A stretch of 42,455 nucleotides of DNA from Gemmatimonadota bacterium (lineage in GTDB: Bacteria > Gemmatimonadota > Gemmatimonadetes > Longimicrobiales > Gaopeijiaceae), in NCBI GenBank assembly GCA_016873995.1, contig VGVR01000030.1, positions 1 to 42,455 of the forward strand. The letters run 5' to 3'. The position numbers and the translations under genes were made by a program. Every line of letters begins with the position of its first letter. The first letter of the stretch is position 1. The notes beneath the pieces were generated by a model. The model was given only the letters and a program-made list of their open reading frames with translations. It was not told the origin of the DNA and did not search any database. Below, in pieces: positions 6,459 through 15,211 of this stretch.

Positions 6459-8306
6459 CTATTCGCGCGAATAGGCGAGCAGGAGGTTGCCGGGCATCTG
6501 GCCGAAGGAGCCGTAGCCGCTGTTCACCAGGACGAGGCCATTCGCGATGACTGGTCCTGGCCCGTCGATCGCGCCGCCCCGACCGGGCACCCCGTTGACG
6601 GTTTCGACCGCGGCGGTGGTGTCGACGTCCCAGAGCACGCGCCCGTCCGAGGTGGCGTACGCGCGCAGGTGTCCATCGAGCCCGCCTACGAACACCACGC
6701 TGTCGATGGAGGTGGCGGCAGCGGACAGCGCTGCGAAGCAACCGCGGCGGCCCGCGCAGGTGTCGCGCGGAGCCGGTGCGCTCCACAGGAGCTCGCCGCT
6801 GCCGAGGTCGAGAGCGTAGAGTCCCGGCGAGGGCGGCATCTCCGGGCTGACGTCCACGACGACGGCCCGGTCCGCCACGGGTGCGTACGCCAGACGTCCA
6901 TCCGCGGCCATGCCCCAGTGGATGCCTCCGAGCGCGCCGCCCTTGCCGACTTTCCGGGACCAGAGCAACGCACCGTCGTCGTCGGGATCGAGCGCCCACA
7001 CCGTGCCCGACTTCTGTCCCGCGACGAGCACCTGCTTGCCATCGTCGCGCGTGACGAGCATCGGCGCCATGCCGAAGTCGTGGTCGGGGCCCGGGGGCGA
7101 GGGGCATCCGGGGCCGGCTCGCACACCGCAGGCGATGGTGTACGCGTCGTCCTCGGTGGCCTGGAACGACCATGCGAGATCTCCGGTCTCCAGGTCGAGC
7201 GCGAGGATCGCGTCGCTCGTGTGCGTGGTGGGGCGCGTGTAGTGCTCGCCTGTGCCCACGTACACGAGGCCTCGGAGGGTGTCGACCGTCGGGCTCGACC
7301 AAACCGGCGCACCGGAGGGCGCGAAGATGCGCGTGCCCGCCGAGCTCGTCCCCACGGGGATCGCTTCGTCAGGGATGACGAGGTGATACCACTCCAGGCT
7401 CCCGGTGGCGGCGTCGAGCGCGGCCACCGCGCCGGAGGACGTGCAGCACTCGTAGGTGGGGCTGGCCGCGCGCGCCACCTCCATCGAGGAAATCGGTACG
7501 ATGAGCTTACCCGCGGCGAGCGCAGGGCTGCCCGTGGTGTTGTTTTCGGGGTGCCAGCCGACGCGCTCCTTCCATGCGAGCTCCCCACTCGCCAGATCGA
7601 GTGCGTACGCGCTGGTGCGCGAGTCGACGAAGTAGGCGAGCTGACGACCTTCGCTCTCGCCCACCAGCACCGCCCCCCGGACGCCTGCGTCGGCCTCGAA
7701 CGTCCATCGCACGCACCCCGATGCCGCCTCGAGCGCGTAGACCACTCCGAACTCGTCCGCCACCAGGGTGACGTCGCCCACCACGGTGGGCTTCGTGCGG
7801 GCCTGCGATGCGTCCGGGAAAGCGAACGCCCAGCGCAGCCGGAGGTTCGGAACGTCGGCGGCGCGCAGCCCGGCCCGCGCGGCGCTCTGGTGGCCCGTGC
7901 CCTCGAGGTCTCCGCCGTACCCCATCCAGCCGATCGCCTGCAGATCGACAGGCGCGAAGCCGCGCGTGGCGCAGAACGCCGTCTCGGGGAGCACAGACGC
8001 CTCGTAGGGACGGCGCGTCAGGAATTCGGCGAGCGCGATGCGCTGCTCCGGGGTGAATGACTCTCCCTCGGCGCTCATGACGCCCGCGGTCGACAGAGCC
8101 GCGACGACAGCACGCGGCGTGAGCGCCCCGAGCGAGGCCCGGCTCGGCGTGCGGCCGCTTTGCGCGTCGCTATGACACTGCGCGCAGGACGCGGCGAAGA
8201 GGTCGGCACCGGCCTGTGCCGTCGCGTCTGCGGGGGTGAGCAGGGACACGACCGTGACGGCGACCGTGACGGCGCTCCCCAGTCGCCCGGCTGCACGCGC
8301 GCTCAC
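6459..8306 (-). CDS. PQQ-dependent quinohemoprotein, polyvinyl-alcohol dehydrogenase-like
   Basis: A 615-residue secreted protein. After the signal peptide (TPADATAQ) comes a cytochrome c domain with CAQCH at 41-45, then an eight-bladed-type PQQ beta-propeller with repeated ALDxxTGxLxW blades. ECCTS at 286-290 gives the vicinal Cys-Cys pair that forms a ring next to PQQ in alcohol dehydrogenases and PVADH. Haem first, propeller second, is the PVADH order. It should oxidise an alcohol in the periplasm and pass electrons through its own haem. GTG 8306 is chosen because it overlaps the upstream stop by 4 nt (GTGA) and has GAGAGG six bases before it. The substrate is unknown. Confidence 0.82.
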   Translation of the reverse strand: MSARAAGRLGSAVTVAVTVVSLLTPADATAQAGADLFAASCAQCHSDAQSGRTPSRASLGALTPRAVVAALSTAGVMSAEGESFTPEQRIALAEFLTRRPYEASVLPETAFCATRGFAPVDLQAIGWMGYGGDLEGTGHQSAARAGLRAADVPNLRLRWAFAFPDASQARTKPTVVGDVTLVADEFGVVYALEAASGCVRWTFEADAGVRGAVLVGESEGRQLAYFVDSRTSAYALDLASGELAWKERVGWHPENNTTGSPALAAGKLIVPISSMEVARAASPTYECCTSSGAVAALDAATGSLEWYHLVIPDEAIPVGTSSAGTRIFAPSGAPVWSSPTVDTLRGLVYVGTGEHYTRPTTHTSDAILALDLETGDLAWSFQATEDDAYTIACGVRAGPGCPSPPGPDHDFGMAPMLVTRDDGKQVLVAGQKSGTVWALDPDDDGALLWSRKVGKGGALGGIHWGMAADGRLAYAPVADRAVVVDVSPEMPPSPGLYALDLGSGELLWSAPAPRDTCAGRRGCFAALSAAATSIDSVVFVGGLDGHLRAYATSDGRVLWDVDTTAAVETVNGVPGRGGAIDGPGPVIANGLVLVNSGYGSFGQMPGNLLLAYSRE

Positions 8307-9529
8307 CGACCGCCTCTCGTCGTCCAGATTAGGATCACCCCGCACGGATAGTGTCCGTCCGGATCCATCAGGCGTTGGTACTCGATGGGGGCCGATGCGC
8401 CGTGGTAGACCTCGATGGCCTCGACGTCGTCCGGACGCACGCTGTCGAAGTCCCACTCGAACATCGCCATGCCGTCGAGATAGGGGCGCAGCCGGCAGTC
8501 GCCTTGCCCGAGCGCAGTCTCGAGGCGAGCCGTGACGGGGACGGCGCCTCGGCGCGTCTGCATCACGTTGACGCCCGGCACGCGGAGCAGCACATCGGAC
8601 ATGATGATCGGGTCGATCCCGTCGAGCTGGCTGCGCGTGAGCTGATAGCCGATCGAGTTGCGTGTCCTGCGGTAGAACCCTGTCCGCTGCAGGTACCCCG
8701 ACCCCACCACCACCACGATGGGCTCGAGCTCGATGGGCTGGGTGGAGAGCGTCGCACGCACCTCGAGCGTCTCGCCCGGTCGGATCTGGAGCGTGGTCGT
8801 GCGCGCCTCGTACCCGATGAGCGCGAACGTGATGTCGACCGCTCCGGGCTCGAGGCCCCCGAGGCTGAAGCGCCCGTCGGGGCCGGTCACCAGTTGGACT
8901 GGCGACTCCGCTGCGAGCGTGATGTCCACGTACGCGAGCTCGCGACTCGTGCCGTCCTCGACCACGCGGCCGTAAATCGCGCCGTGGGTATCCTCTTCGC
9001 TGGGTTCGACGCGGCCGAGCAGCATCAGGAAGTCACGCTCCCAAGGGACCGGCAGCTCGCCCTCCACCCGTTCGTAGCCGAGCCGGCCGGCGGTCACGAG
9101 ATGGCGGCCGCGCGGGAGCGAGCCGAGGTCGACGCGTCCCGCTTCGTCGGTGAGCACGCGCAGCCCGAGTCGGGGCACCTCGACCACCGCTTCCGCGATG
9201 GGCTCGCCGGTTTCCGCGTCGGCGATGTAGCCCACCCGCACGAACCCCTCCTCGCGAGAAGTCGAGGGTGGCGTCTGCTGCGCCAGAGCGAGGCGCGTGC
9301 ACCCGGCGGGGAGGCCGACGTCGCAGGCGCGCTGGTAGAGCGGAATGGCGCGCGCGACGTCCGGCTCACGGGCGCCGGCACCGGTTTCGTAGATCAACCC
9401 GAGCAGGACGCAGTCGGCGATCTCGCCGTTGTCGCACGCGCGCTGGTGCGTCCGTTCGACGCTCTGGGCGTGGGTCGCAGGGGCGCCGAACGCGAGCAAC
9501 GAGACCAGCACGCATGGCCAACGAGGCAT
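8303..9529 (-). CDS. Sel1 / carboxypeptidase-regulatory / TonB plug-like protein without barrel
   Basis: A 408-residue exported protein (signal peptide ends near THAQ). Residues 22-82 hold a Cys-containing Sel1-like pair (C32, C40, C69, C77). Two carboxypeptidase regulatory-like Ig domains follow (about 97-170 and 184-262). The C-terminal 268-408 resembles a TonB-receptor plug (MSDVLLRVPGVNVMQTR, RPYLDGM, DVEAIEVYHGASAPIEY), but the protein ends at ILIWTTRGGR with no beta-barrel. Such stand-alone plugs recur in this type of genome and have no proven role. It overlaps the quinohemoprotein gene by 4 nt, so both are coupled. ATG 9529 starts the signal peptide; I see no good ribosome-binding site. 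Confidence 0.75.
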   Translation of the reverse strand: MPRWPCVLVSLLAFGAPATHAQSVERTHQRACDNGEIADCVLLGLIYETGAGAREPDVARAIPLYQRACDVGLPAGCTRLALAQQTPPSTSREEGFVRVGYIADAETGEPIAEAVVEVPRLGLRVLTDEAGRVDLGSLPRGRHLVTAGRLGYERVEGELPVPWERDFLMLLGRVEPSEEDTHGAIYGRVVEDGTSRELAYVDITLAAESPVQLVTGPDGRFSLGGLEPGAVDITFALIGYEARTTTLQIRPGETLEVRATLSTQPIELEPIVVVVGSGYLQRTGFYRRTRNSIGYQLTRSQLDGIDPIIMSDVLLRVPGVNVMQTRRGAVPVTARLETALGQGDCRLRPYLDGMAMFEWDFDSVRPDDVEAIEVYHGASAPIEYQRLMDPDGHYPCGVILIWTTRGGR

Positions 9530-9723
9530 GTCGGCAAGATGCCTACGGGCGGCCGGGGAGGACAGGGCGGAGGGGCCGGGGAGATCAGCCAGCGCGGCCC
9601 CGCGGGCCCGTCGTGGACCCCGCCCGGTGAGCCTGTGCGGGCAATCGCCCGACTCGGATCGGCCCCGTACATTCCGTTCGCCCAGCCGGAACACCGGACG
9701 CGGTTCATCGTCGAGAGTACGCC
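9530..9723. promoter_or_regulatory. Divergent intergenic region, 194 bp
   Basis: This gap separates the plug-like protein gene (-) from the amidohydrolase gene (+), so it must hold promoters for both. I see GAGAG at 9713-9717 as a ribosome-binding site for the plus gene. I cannot point to convincing -35/-10 pairs. Confidence 0.4.
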
Positions 9724-10788
9724 ATGACCGAGCTCGACAGGAGAGGCTTCATCACCCAGGCGCTCGGCTCGCTGGCATTGCCGATGCTCGCCTTCGAGCG
9801 CGAAACGAAAGGCGCGTTCCCAGCCCGGCAGGAAGCCTACCGCATCGACCTGCACCACCACTTCGGTCCTCCGACGTGGGTGCGTGCGATGCGCGACGCC
9901 GGACAGCTGAGGACCGCGGATAATCCGAACGGTCTCCTCAGCCCGGCCAACACCACGTGGACCGTGGAACAGACCCTGCAAGATCTGGAGCGGGGCGGAG
10001 GGGCCGCCGCCGTCATCTCGATCACGAACCCGGGGCTCTACCTCGGCGACATCTCCCAAGCGATCCGGCTGGCGCGGGAGTGCAACGACTTCGGCGCGGG
10101 GGTCGTGCGAGACTACCCGACGCGCTTCGGTTTGTTCGCCGCCATGCCGCTCCCCGACGTCGATGCCACGCTTCGGGAAATCGAATACGCGTACGACCAG
10201 CTCCGCGCGGACGGCGTCGGGTTCATGACGTCATACGAGGACGCCTGGCTGGGTGACCCGCGGTTCCGGCCCGTCATGGAAGAGCTCGACCGCCGACGCG
10301 CGGTCGTCTTCGTGCACCCGACCGCCGCCGCGTGCTGCAGAGGTCTCCAGTACGCTATCGGGGTGGGCCCGGCGAGCATGGAGTACGGGACCGATACCAC
10401 GCGCGCCATCACCGGCGTGGTGGTAAACGGCTTTGCGCACGCGTTTCCGAACATCCGCTGGATCTGGTCGCACGGCGGCGGGTCACTGCCGTTCCTCGCC
10501 GAGCGAATCGGGGGGTCGCGGCGAGACGAGCGCATGCCGGACGGCTTCATCGCGGAGGCGCGCAAGTTCTACTACGACCTCGCGGGTGCGACCAATCGGG
10601 GAGTGGTGGCTTCACTGCGCGAACTCGTGAACGCCGATCGCATCGTGTTCGGCACCGATTTCCCGCCCGGAGGAACGATGGCCGAGTACGCGGAGAGCTT
10701 GCGCGCGCTCGGCATGTTCAACGAGGCGGAGCTGCGCCTGATCGAGCGGGAGAACGCACTCCGACTGGTGCCGAGACTGGCGGCGTAG
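9724..10788 (+). CDS. Tat-exported amidohydrolase (ACMSD-like, amidohydrolase 2 family)
   Basis: A 354-residue TIM-barrel metal hydrolase or decarboxylase. The N-terminus has a twin-arginine motif (LDRRGFI, R6-R7) and a hydrophobic stretch, so it is probably exported folded. Metal and catalytic residues of the ACMSD-type family are visible: H44 and H46 (DLHHHFGPP), H198 (VFVHPT), H250 (WSHGGGSLPF) and D312 (FGTDFPPGG). Relatives decarboxylate aromatic acids or hydrolyse C-C or C-N bonds, and the substrate cannot be read from sequence. Start ATG 9724 has GAGAG six bases upstream. It stands alone, 143 bp before the DinB gene. Confidence 0.82.
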   Translation: MTELDRRGFITQALGSLALPMLAFERETKGAFPARQEAYRIDLHHHFGPPTWVRAMRDAGQLRTADNPNGLLSPANTTWTVEQTLQDLERGGGAAAVISITNPGLYLGDISQAIRLARECNDFGAGVVRDYPTRFGLFAAMPLPDVDATLREIEYAYDQLRADGVGFMTSYEDAWLGDPRFRPVMEELDRRRAVVFVHPTAAACCRGLQYAIGVGPASMEYGTDTTRAITGVVVNGFAHAFPNIRWIWSHGGGSLPFLAERIGGSRRDERMPDGFIAEARKFYYDLAGATNRGVVASLRELVNADRIVFGTDFPPGGTMAEYAESLRALGMFNEAELRLIERENALRLVPRLAA

Positions 10789-10931
10789 GACGCAGACGGA
10801 CTCCGTCGGGCGCTGCGCCCACCCGAACGAGGCGTCGTGCGTCAATCGCCGAAGCGCCGCGCACGAGTTGTCCGCCTCCCGCGCCTGCCACTAGCTTCGC
10901 GCCCGCGCATTCCACAGAACCGAGAGGTCAC

Positions 10932-11462
10932 ATGAGCGTGTACGGTGGCAAGGAGCTGGCAGCGGCGTTTCGGACGGTGCGGGGCAACACGATCAAGATC
11001 GCCACCGAGATTCCGGCTGAGCGCTACGGCTTCAGCGCGGTGGAGGGCGCGCGCACCATCGGGCAGCTGCTGGCACACATCGCGTACGGCCACAAGATCG
11101 CCGACGAGCTACACCGGGTGCGGCACGTCTCGACGCTGGTGGGCTTCGATTTCCCGGGCCTCATCGGGCGGGTCGCTGCCGACGAGGCCAAGCTCACCAC
11201 CAAGGAGCAGATCCTCGGCGTCCTCGAGAAAGAGGGCGAGGCGTTCGCGACGTGGTTGGCCTCGCTCAGTGACGCCTCCCTCGCCGAACGGGTGGAGAAC
11301 TACGACAAGAGCGGGTCGCGCTCCCGCTTCGAGATGTTGCTGTCTCCCAAGGAGCACGAGATGCATCACCGCGGCCAGCTCATGCTGCTGGAGCGCCTGG
11401 TCGGCATCGTGCCGCACCTGACCCGAGAGCGCATGGCGCGGGCGGCGACCGCAACGCGCTGA
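10932..11462 (+). CDS. DinB family protein
   Basis: A 176-residue all-helical protein of the DinB/YfiT four-helix superfamily. The metal-binding His set is present: H49 (LLAHI) and H142/H146 in EHEMHHRGQL. Members bind Ni, Zn or Fe; some are thiol-dependent S-transferases and others are stress-induced with unknown function. ATG 10932 is preceded by GAGAGG at 10922-10927. There is no signal peptide, so it is cytoplasmic. A hairpin with a short T-rich tail follows at 11524. Confidence 0.85.
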   Translation: MSVYGGKELAAAFRTVRGNTIKIATEIPAERYGFSAVEGARTIGQLLAHIAYGHKIADELHRVRHVSTLVGFDFPGLIGRVAADEAKLTTKEQILGVLEKEGEAFATWLASLSDASLAERVENYDKSGSRSRFEMLLSPKEHEMHHRGQLMLLERLVGIVPHLTRERMARAATATR

Positions 11463-11523
11463 GGTCGCGGGCCGCGACTGCAACCCGCCGAGGCTGCGGG
11501 CGGCGGAGCAGGCCCGCCCTGAC

Positions 11524-11546
11524 GGGAGAGCGCCGTCTCCCTTGTT
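11524..11546 (+). terminator. Probable terminator after DinB gene
   Basis: GGGAGA (11524-11529) pairs with TCTCCC (11536-11541) around a 6-nt loop, followed by TTGTT. The position, 61 nt after the DinB stop and before the convergent topoisomerase gene, suits a terminator. The short stem keeps confidence modest. Confidence 0.4.
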
Positions 11547-11591
11547 GCATGCGGCGTGGGTTCAGTGGCCGATCATGCAGTCTGCGGCTCT

Positions 11592-11608
11592 CCCGAGGAA
11601 GCCTCGGG
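11592..11608. terminator. Hairpin downstream of topoisomerase gene
   Basis: CCCGAGG (11592-11598) and CCTCGGG (11602-11608) form a perfect 7-bp stem with a 3-nt loop. It lies in the 219-bp convergent gap, 74 nt past the topoisomerase stop. No T-run follows on either strand. Confidence 0.35.
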
Positions 11609-11681
11609 GCTCTAGCCCTGCGGCTCACGCTTCTCAGGGGCGTGCCGTCCACGCCATCGAACGCTGGCCTGTGGACGACCC

Positions 11682-12725
11682 CTATCCCCCGTTCTCCTGA
11701 ACGAACCGGAGCACCGCGACCTCGTCGGAGCGCAGTTTGCGCGCGGTGGCGTGCCGCTCGGGGTCGCGGGGCGTGGGTGGGACCACCTGCCCGCGCGCGT
11801 AGGCTTCGAGGATGACCGGGTGGATGTAGTACTGCCGGCAGACGGCGCGCGTGTTGCCTAGGCGCTCCGCCACGCTGTCGATGGCTTTCACGATGTTCGC
11901 CTTCTTGTGCCTCACGAGGCGGGCCGGGCCGATCTCCCTGAGCGCCGCGGCCGCGAGCATGGTGCCGGCCCAGGTGCGGAAGTCCTTCGCGGTGATGCCG
12001 GGGCCTGCGATCTCGCGCAGGTAGTCGTTCACGGCGCCGGAGTCGACGTCCTGGCGATTGCCGTCGAGATCGACGTACTGGAAGAGCGGCTCGCCGGGGA
12101 GCGTCTGGCATCGCTGCACGATGCGCGCGATGCGGGCGTCGGAGATCGACATGCTGTGCTCGACGCCACTCTTGCCGGTGAACGAGAACGTCACGGTCTT
12201 GCCGCGCACGACCACGTGACGGTCTTCGAGCGTGGTGAGACCGAACGTCTCGTTCTCGCGCGCATACTCGATGTTGCCGACCCGGATGAGCGTGCGTTCG
12301 AGCAGCCAGACGACGGCCGCGAGCACCTTCTCGCGGGGAAGTCCGGGCAGGCCGAGGTGGGCCTCGACCGCTTCCCGTGCCGCGGGGAGGACGCGGCTGA
12401 ACTCCATCATGCGGTCGAACTTGGTCTCGTCGCGGATCGCTCGGTACTTGGGGTGATAGCGGTACTGCTTGCGGCCGCGGGCGTCGCGCGCCGTGACCTG
12501 GATGTGGCCGTTGGCGTGCGGACAGATCCACACGTCCGTCCAGGCGGGTGGGATCGCCAGGGAGCGGATGCGGCGGAGCTTCTGCTCGTTGGTGAGGGGC
12601 TGTCCGTTGGACCCTATGTAGATGAACGCGCCGCGCGCGCGCTCCCTCCGGATGCCCCGGATGGAGTCGGGGGTATAGCGCAGGCCGGCCTTCTGGGCGG
12701 CCTCGACGTGCTCGGATCGCTTCAT
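11682..12725 (-). CDS. DNA topoisomerase IB
   Basis: A 347-residue bacterial (poxvirus-like) type IB topoisomerase, close to the usual length of about 350. It relaxes supercoils by nicking one strand through a 3'-phosphotyrosine link. Family blocks in order are RTLIRVGNIEYARENETFG (144-162), FTGKSGVEHS (182-191), KDFRTWAGT (247-255) and RQYYIHP (297-303). Y300 is the likely nucleophile; K185 and R250 are probable active-site residues. ATG 12725 has GGAAG eight bases upstream. A TTG start at 12761 would add twelve residues and is less likely. It is divergent from the flavin monooxygenase gene, 56 bp away. Confidence 0.9.
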   Translation of the reverse strand: MKRSEHVEAAQKAGLRYTPDSIRGIRRERARGAFIYIGSNGQPLTNEQKLRRIRSLAIPPAWTDVWICPHANGHIQVTARDARGRKQYRYHPKYRAIRDETKFDRMMEFSRVLPAAREAVEAHLGLPGLPREKVLAAVVWLLERTLIRVGNIEYARENETFGLTTLEDRHVVVRGKTVTFSFTGKSGVEHSMSISDARIARIVQRCQTLPGEPLFQYVDLDGNRQDVDSGAVNDYLREIAGPGITAKDFRTWAGTMLAAAALREIGPARLVRHKKANIVKAIDSVAERLGNTRAVCRQYYIHPVILEAYARGQVVPPTPRDPERHATARKLRSDEVAVLRFVQENGG

Positions 12726-12781
12726 GAGCCCAACTTCCCTGGGGATCCGCAGGGGCCGCAAGCCGGAGTAAGCGAGGGGCC

Positions 12782-13882
12782 ATGCACGACGCGGTAATCA
12801 TCGGGGGCGGGCCCGGCGGCCTGGCGGTCTCGCGGGCGCTGTCCGTACGTGGGGTCGACCACGTCGTGCTCGAGCGCGGGGACCGGCCGGGCCATAGCTG
12901 GGCGAACGTCTACGACAGCCTGCACCTGCACACCGGGAAGCATCTCTCCGCGCTCCCGGGCCGCCCGTTGCCGCGCTCCGCACCGCTGTTCGTGCCGGCG
13001 CCGGGATTCCTCGCCTACCTGCGCGCCTATGCCACCGACTTCGGGCTCCCGGTGCGACTCCGGTGTGAAGCGACGCGCGCGGTGCGCGACGGCGATCGCT
13101 GGATCGTCGAGAGCACCACGAAGACGGCGGAGGCCCGTGCGCTGGTGATCGCCACGGGCATCATGTCGAGCCCGGCGGTGCCCGAGATCGGAGGTCGCGA
13201 GGCGTTTCGTGGCACGGTCATCCACAGCGTCGAGTATCGGCGCCCAGGCCGCTTCGCCTGGCGGCGCGTGCTCGTGGTAGGGGCGGGGAACTCCGCGGGC
13301 GAGATCGCACCGGAGCTCGCCGATGCCGGCGCGAGCGTCACGGTGTCGATCCGGTCGGGCGCGAACGTCGTACCGCGCACCGTGTTGGGCGTCCCCATCC
13401 AGTACGTGGCTTGGGCGGCCTTGAAGCTGCCCGGGCCCGTCCGCGCCCCCGTGGTCGCCGCGTTCGCGCGTATCATTCGGAGTATTCGGGGCGCGCCGCC
13501 GTTCCCGCGTGCCCGCGGTCCGCTGCTCGGCCAGGTGCCCATGATCGGCTACAAGCTCGTGGACGCGATCCGCGCCGGACGCGTGCAGCTGCGAGGCGGG
13601 CTCGACCGCTTCACGCCGACGGGAGCGCGATTCCAGGGCGGACTGGAGGAAGAGTTCGACGACGTGATCCTCGCGACGGGTTTTCGCGCGGCGCTCGGGC
13701 CGGTAGAGGGATTAGTCACGCGGGACGAGCGGGGGTTCGCGTGCCGTCGCGCGCGGGTGGTGAGCACGGAGCAGCCAGATCTCTACTTCGTGGGCCACCA
13801 CTACGACAGCGCCGGGGGCCTGCACAACATCTCCAGGGACGCGCCGGCGGTGGCGCGCCTCATCGCGGCGAAAAGGGCGTAG
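12782..13882 (+). CDS. Flavin-containing NAD(P)-binding monooxygenase-like oxidoreductase
   Basis: A 366-residue two-dinucleotide-domain flavoprotein. The FAD-binding GGGPGG is at 8-13. The FMO identifying motif FRGTVIHSVEY is at 142-152 (pattern FxGxxxHxxxY), the NADPH-binding VVGAGNSAGE at 165-174, and a late ATGF motif is in VILATGFR. This combination fits single-component N-, S- or Baeyer-Villiger monooxygenases and YUCCA-like enzymes; the substrate is unknown. ATG 12782 is preceded by GAGGGG at close spacing. No signal peptide is present. The neighbours give no pathway clue. Confidence 0.85.
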   Translation: MHDAVIIGGGPGGLAVSRALSVRGVDHVVLERGDRPGHSWANVYDSLHLHTGKHLSALPGRPLPRSAPLFVPAPGFLAYLRAYATDFGLPVRLRCEATRAVRDGDRWIVESTTKTAEARALVIATGIMSSPAVPEIGGREAFRGTVIHSVEYRRPGRFAWRRVLVVGAGNSAGEIAPELADAGASVTVSIRSGANVVPRTVLGVPIQYVAWAALKLPGPVRAPVVAAFARIIRSIRGAPPFPRARGPLLGQVPMIGYKLVDAIRAGRVQLRGGLDRFTPTGARFQGGLEEEFDDVILATGFRAALGPVEGLVTRDERGFACRRARVVSTEQPDLYFVGHHYDSAGGLHNISRDAPAVARLIAAKRA

Positions 13883-13943
13883 GGATGCGGCTTTCAGGCC
13901 TTGCTGCGGCTGCGGTGGGTGACCATTTGGCCCATGGCGGGGT

Positions 13944-13969
13944 GTGCACGCGTGGAGGAACACGTGCAC
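13944..13969. promoter_or_regulatory. Inverted repeat upstream of the ECF sigma gene
   Basis: GTGCACG (13944-13950) and CGTGCAC (13963-13969) are perfect inverted arms separated by 12 bp, centred about 53 bp before ATG 14010. The spacing of arm centres (19 bp, about two helical turns) suits a dimeric regulator. A GGAAC pentamer lies between the arms (13957-13961), like the -35 of many ECF promoters. I cannot identify a matching -10 with confidence. Confidence 0.4.
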
Positions 13970-14009
13970 GTATCGGGCGAACAAGTCTCGGTATGCAGCC
14001 GAGCACGGA

Positions 14010-14576
14010 ATGACGGAGCGATCCGATGGGGCCCTGGTGGCCAGGGTCTTGGCGGGCGAGCCACAGGCGTTCGGGATCCTCGTGGAGCGACACCAGGACC
14101 GGATGCTCGCCTACGTGCGGTACATGGGCTTCGACGAATCCGAGTCGCGCGACCTCGCCCAAGAGGCGTTCGTGCGCGCCTTTCGCCACCTGCGCCGCTG
14201 CGGGGATCCGGAGCGATTCGCGGGGTGGCTCTTCAAGATCGTGAGCAACGTGTGCCGTACGGCGGGGGCCCGCGCCACGCGACGCTCGACGGAGTCGCTC
14301 GAAGCGGTCGCCCCGTCGTTGGTCTCCGATGGGCCGATGCCCGACGAGCAGGCGGAGACGAGGTGGCTCGAGGAGCGCATGCGTCGAGCGTTGGACGCAC
14401 TCCAGCCCGATCAGCGCGAGGCGCTCGTACTGATGTACCTGCAGGGCTACTCCGTGCAGGAGATCGAGGAGCTGACCGGCGCCTCGGCTTCCGCCGTGAA
14501 TATGAGACTCAAGCGCGGGAGGGAGGCGCTCAAAGAGCTCCTCGGCCCCGTGCTCTCGGAGGTGTCTGAGCCATGA
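14010..14576 (+). CDS. ECF-type RNA polymerase sigma factor
   Basis: A 188-residue sigma-70 of the extracytoplasmic-function group. Region 2 spans about 22-90 (RMLAYVRYMGF, SRDLAQEAFVRAFRHL, FAGWLFKIVSNVCR). Region 4 spans about 120-175 (ALDALQPDQREALVLMYLQG, SVQEIEELTGASASAVNMRL). ATG 14010 matches normal ECF N-termini; the frame stays open to 13944 but would add 22 atypical residues. Its stop overlaps the anti-sigma start by 4 nt (ATGA), so both are coupled. Sigma factors of this kind usually activate their own locus, here probably the genes up to 18758 (inference). Confidence 0.92.
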   Translation: MTERSDGALVARVLAGEPQAFGILVERHQDRMLAYVRYMGFDESESRDLAQEAFVRAFRHLRRCGDPERFAGWLFKIVSNVCRTAGARATRRSTESLEAVAPSLVSDGPMPDEQAETRWLEERMRRALDALQPDQREALVLMYLQGYSVQEIEELTGASASAVNMRLKRGREALKELLGPVLSEVSEP

Positions 14577-15211
14577 CGCGAAAGGACGACGAGGCGCTCG
14601 ACCGCTATCTCGAGGGCGAGCTTCCTCTCGAGGCGCTCCCGGATGAGGAGCGCGCCAACGAGGTCCGGCTGCGGGACGCGCTCGGCTCGCTGAAGCGCGA
14701 GGTGAGCGCTCCCGCCGGCTTCCGCGCCGACGTGATGCGCGCGATCGCCGAGTCGGACGTCGATCACGTGTCACTCTGGAAGCGCGTCCTCAGCTGGTGG
14801 ATCAACCCGCAGCCTATCCGTGTACGCCCGGCTCTGGGGGCGCTCGCGCTCGCGACCGTGGTCGCGCTCGTGTTCGTGGTACGTCCGGACGTGCAGCCGT
14901 CGGGCGCGCAGGTGGCGACGAGCGGGGAGGCGCAGCCGGTGACGCGCTTCGTGTTCGTGGCGCCCGAGGCGGCGTCCGTGCGCCTGACGGGCGACTTCGT
15001 GTCTTGGAGCCCCGAAGGGATCGCGCTCGAGGATCCGCGCGGCACCGGGGTCTGGACGACAGACGTCGCTCTTCCACCCGGCGTCTATCAGTACACCTTT
15101 GTGGTGAACGGCACGGAGTGGGTCCCCGATCCGCGCGCGGTCTCTCAGGTCGACGACGGATTCGGTCAGCTGAACAGCGTGGTCATCGTGCCGGCGGAGG
15201 GCGAAGCGTGA
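14573..15211 (+). CDS. Anti-sigma factor with periplasmic CBM48-like domain
   Basis: A 212-residue single-pass membrane protein. The cytoplasmic part (1-83) has the acidic ALDRYLEGELPLEALPDEER start seen in anti-sigma proteins but no zinc HxxxCxxC motif. One membrane helix is at about 84-103. The outer part (125-207) is an E-set/CBM48 (glycogen-binding-like) domain: VRLTGDFVSWSPEGI, VYQYTFVVNGTEWVPDP and DDGFGQLNSVVIV. It should hold the sigma factor at the membrane and release it on a periplasmic signal. Its position after the sigma gene supports this; the ligand is unknown. A related domain ends the barrel protein three genes on. Confidence 0.85.
   Translation: MTRKDDEALDRYLEGELPLEALPDEERANEVRLRDALGSLKREVSAPAGFRADVMRAIAESDVDHVSLWKRVLSWWINPQPIRVRPALGALALATVVALVFVVRPDVQPSGAQVATSGEAQPVTRFVFVAPEAASVRLTGDFVSWSPEGIALEDPRGTGVWTTDVALPPGVYQYTFVVNGTEWVPDPRAVSQVDDGFGQLNSVVIVPAEGEA

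Noticed and set aside
8351..9727. 458-codon plus-strand frame over the plug-like protein
   Set aside because: Shadow frame; no start context or domain, and it conflicts with the clear domain architecture on the minus strand.
13944..14009. N-terminal extension of the ECF sigma factor
   Set aside because: The added residues do not resemble sigma factors and overlap the inverted repeat; ATG 14010 fits family N-termini.
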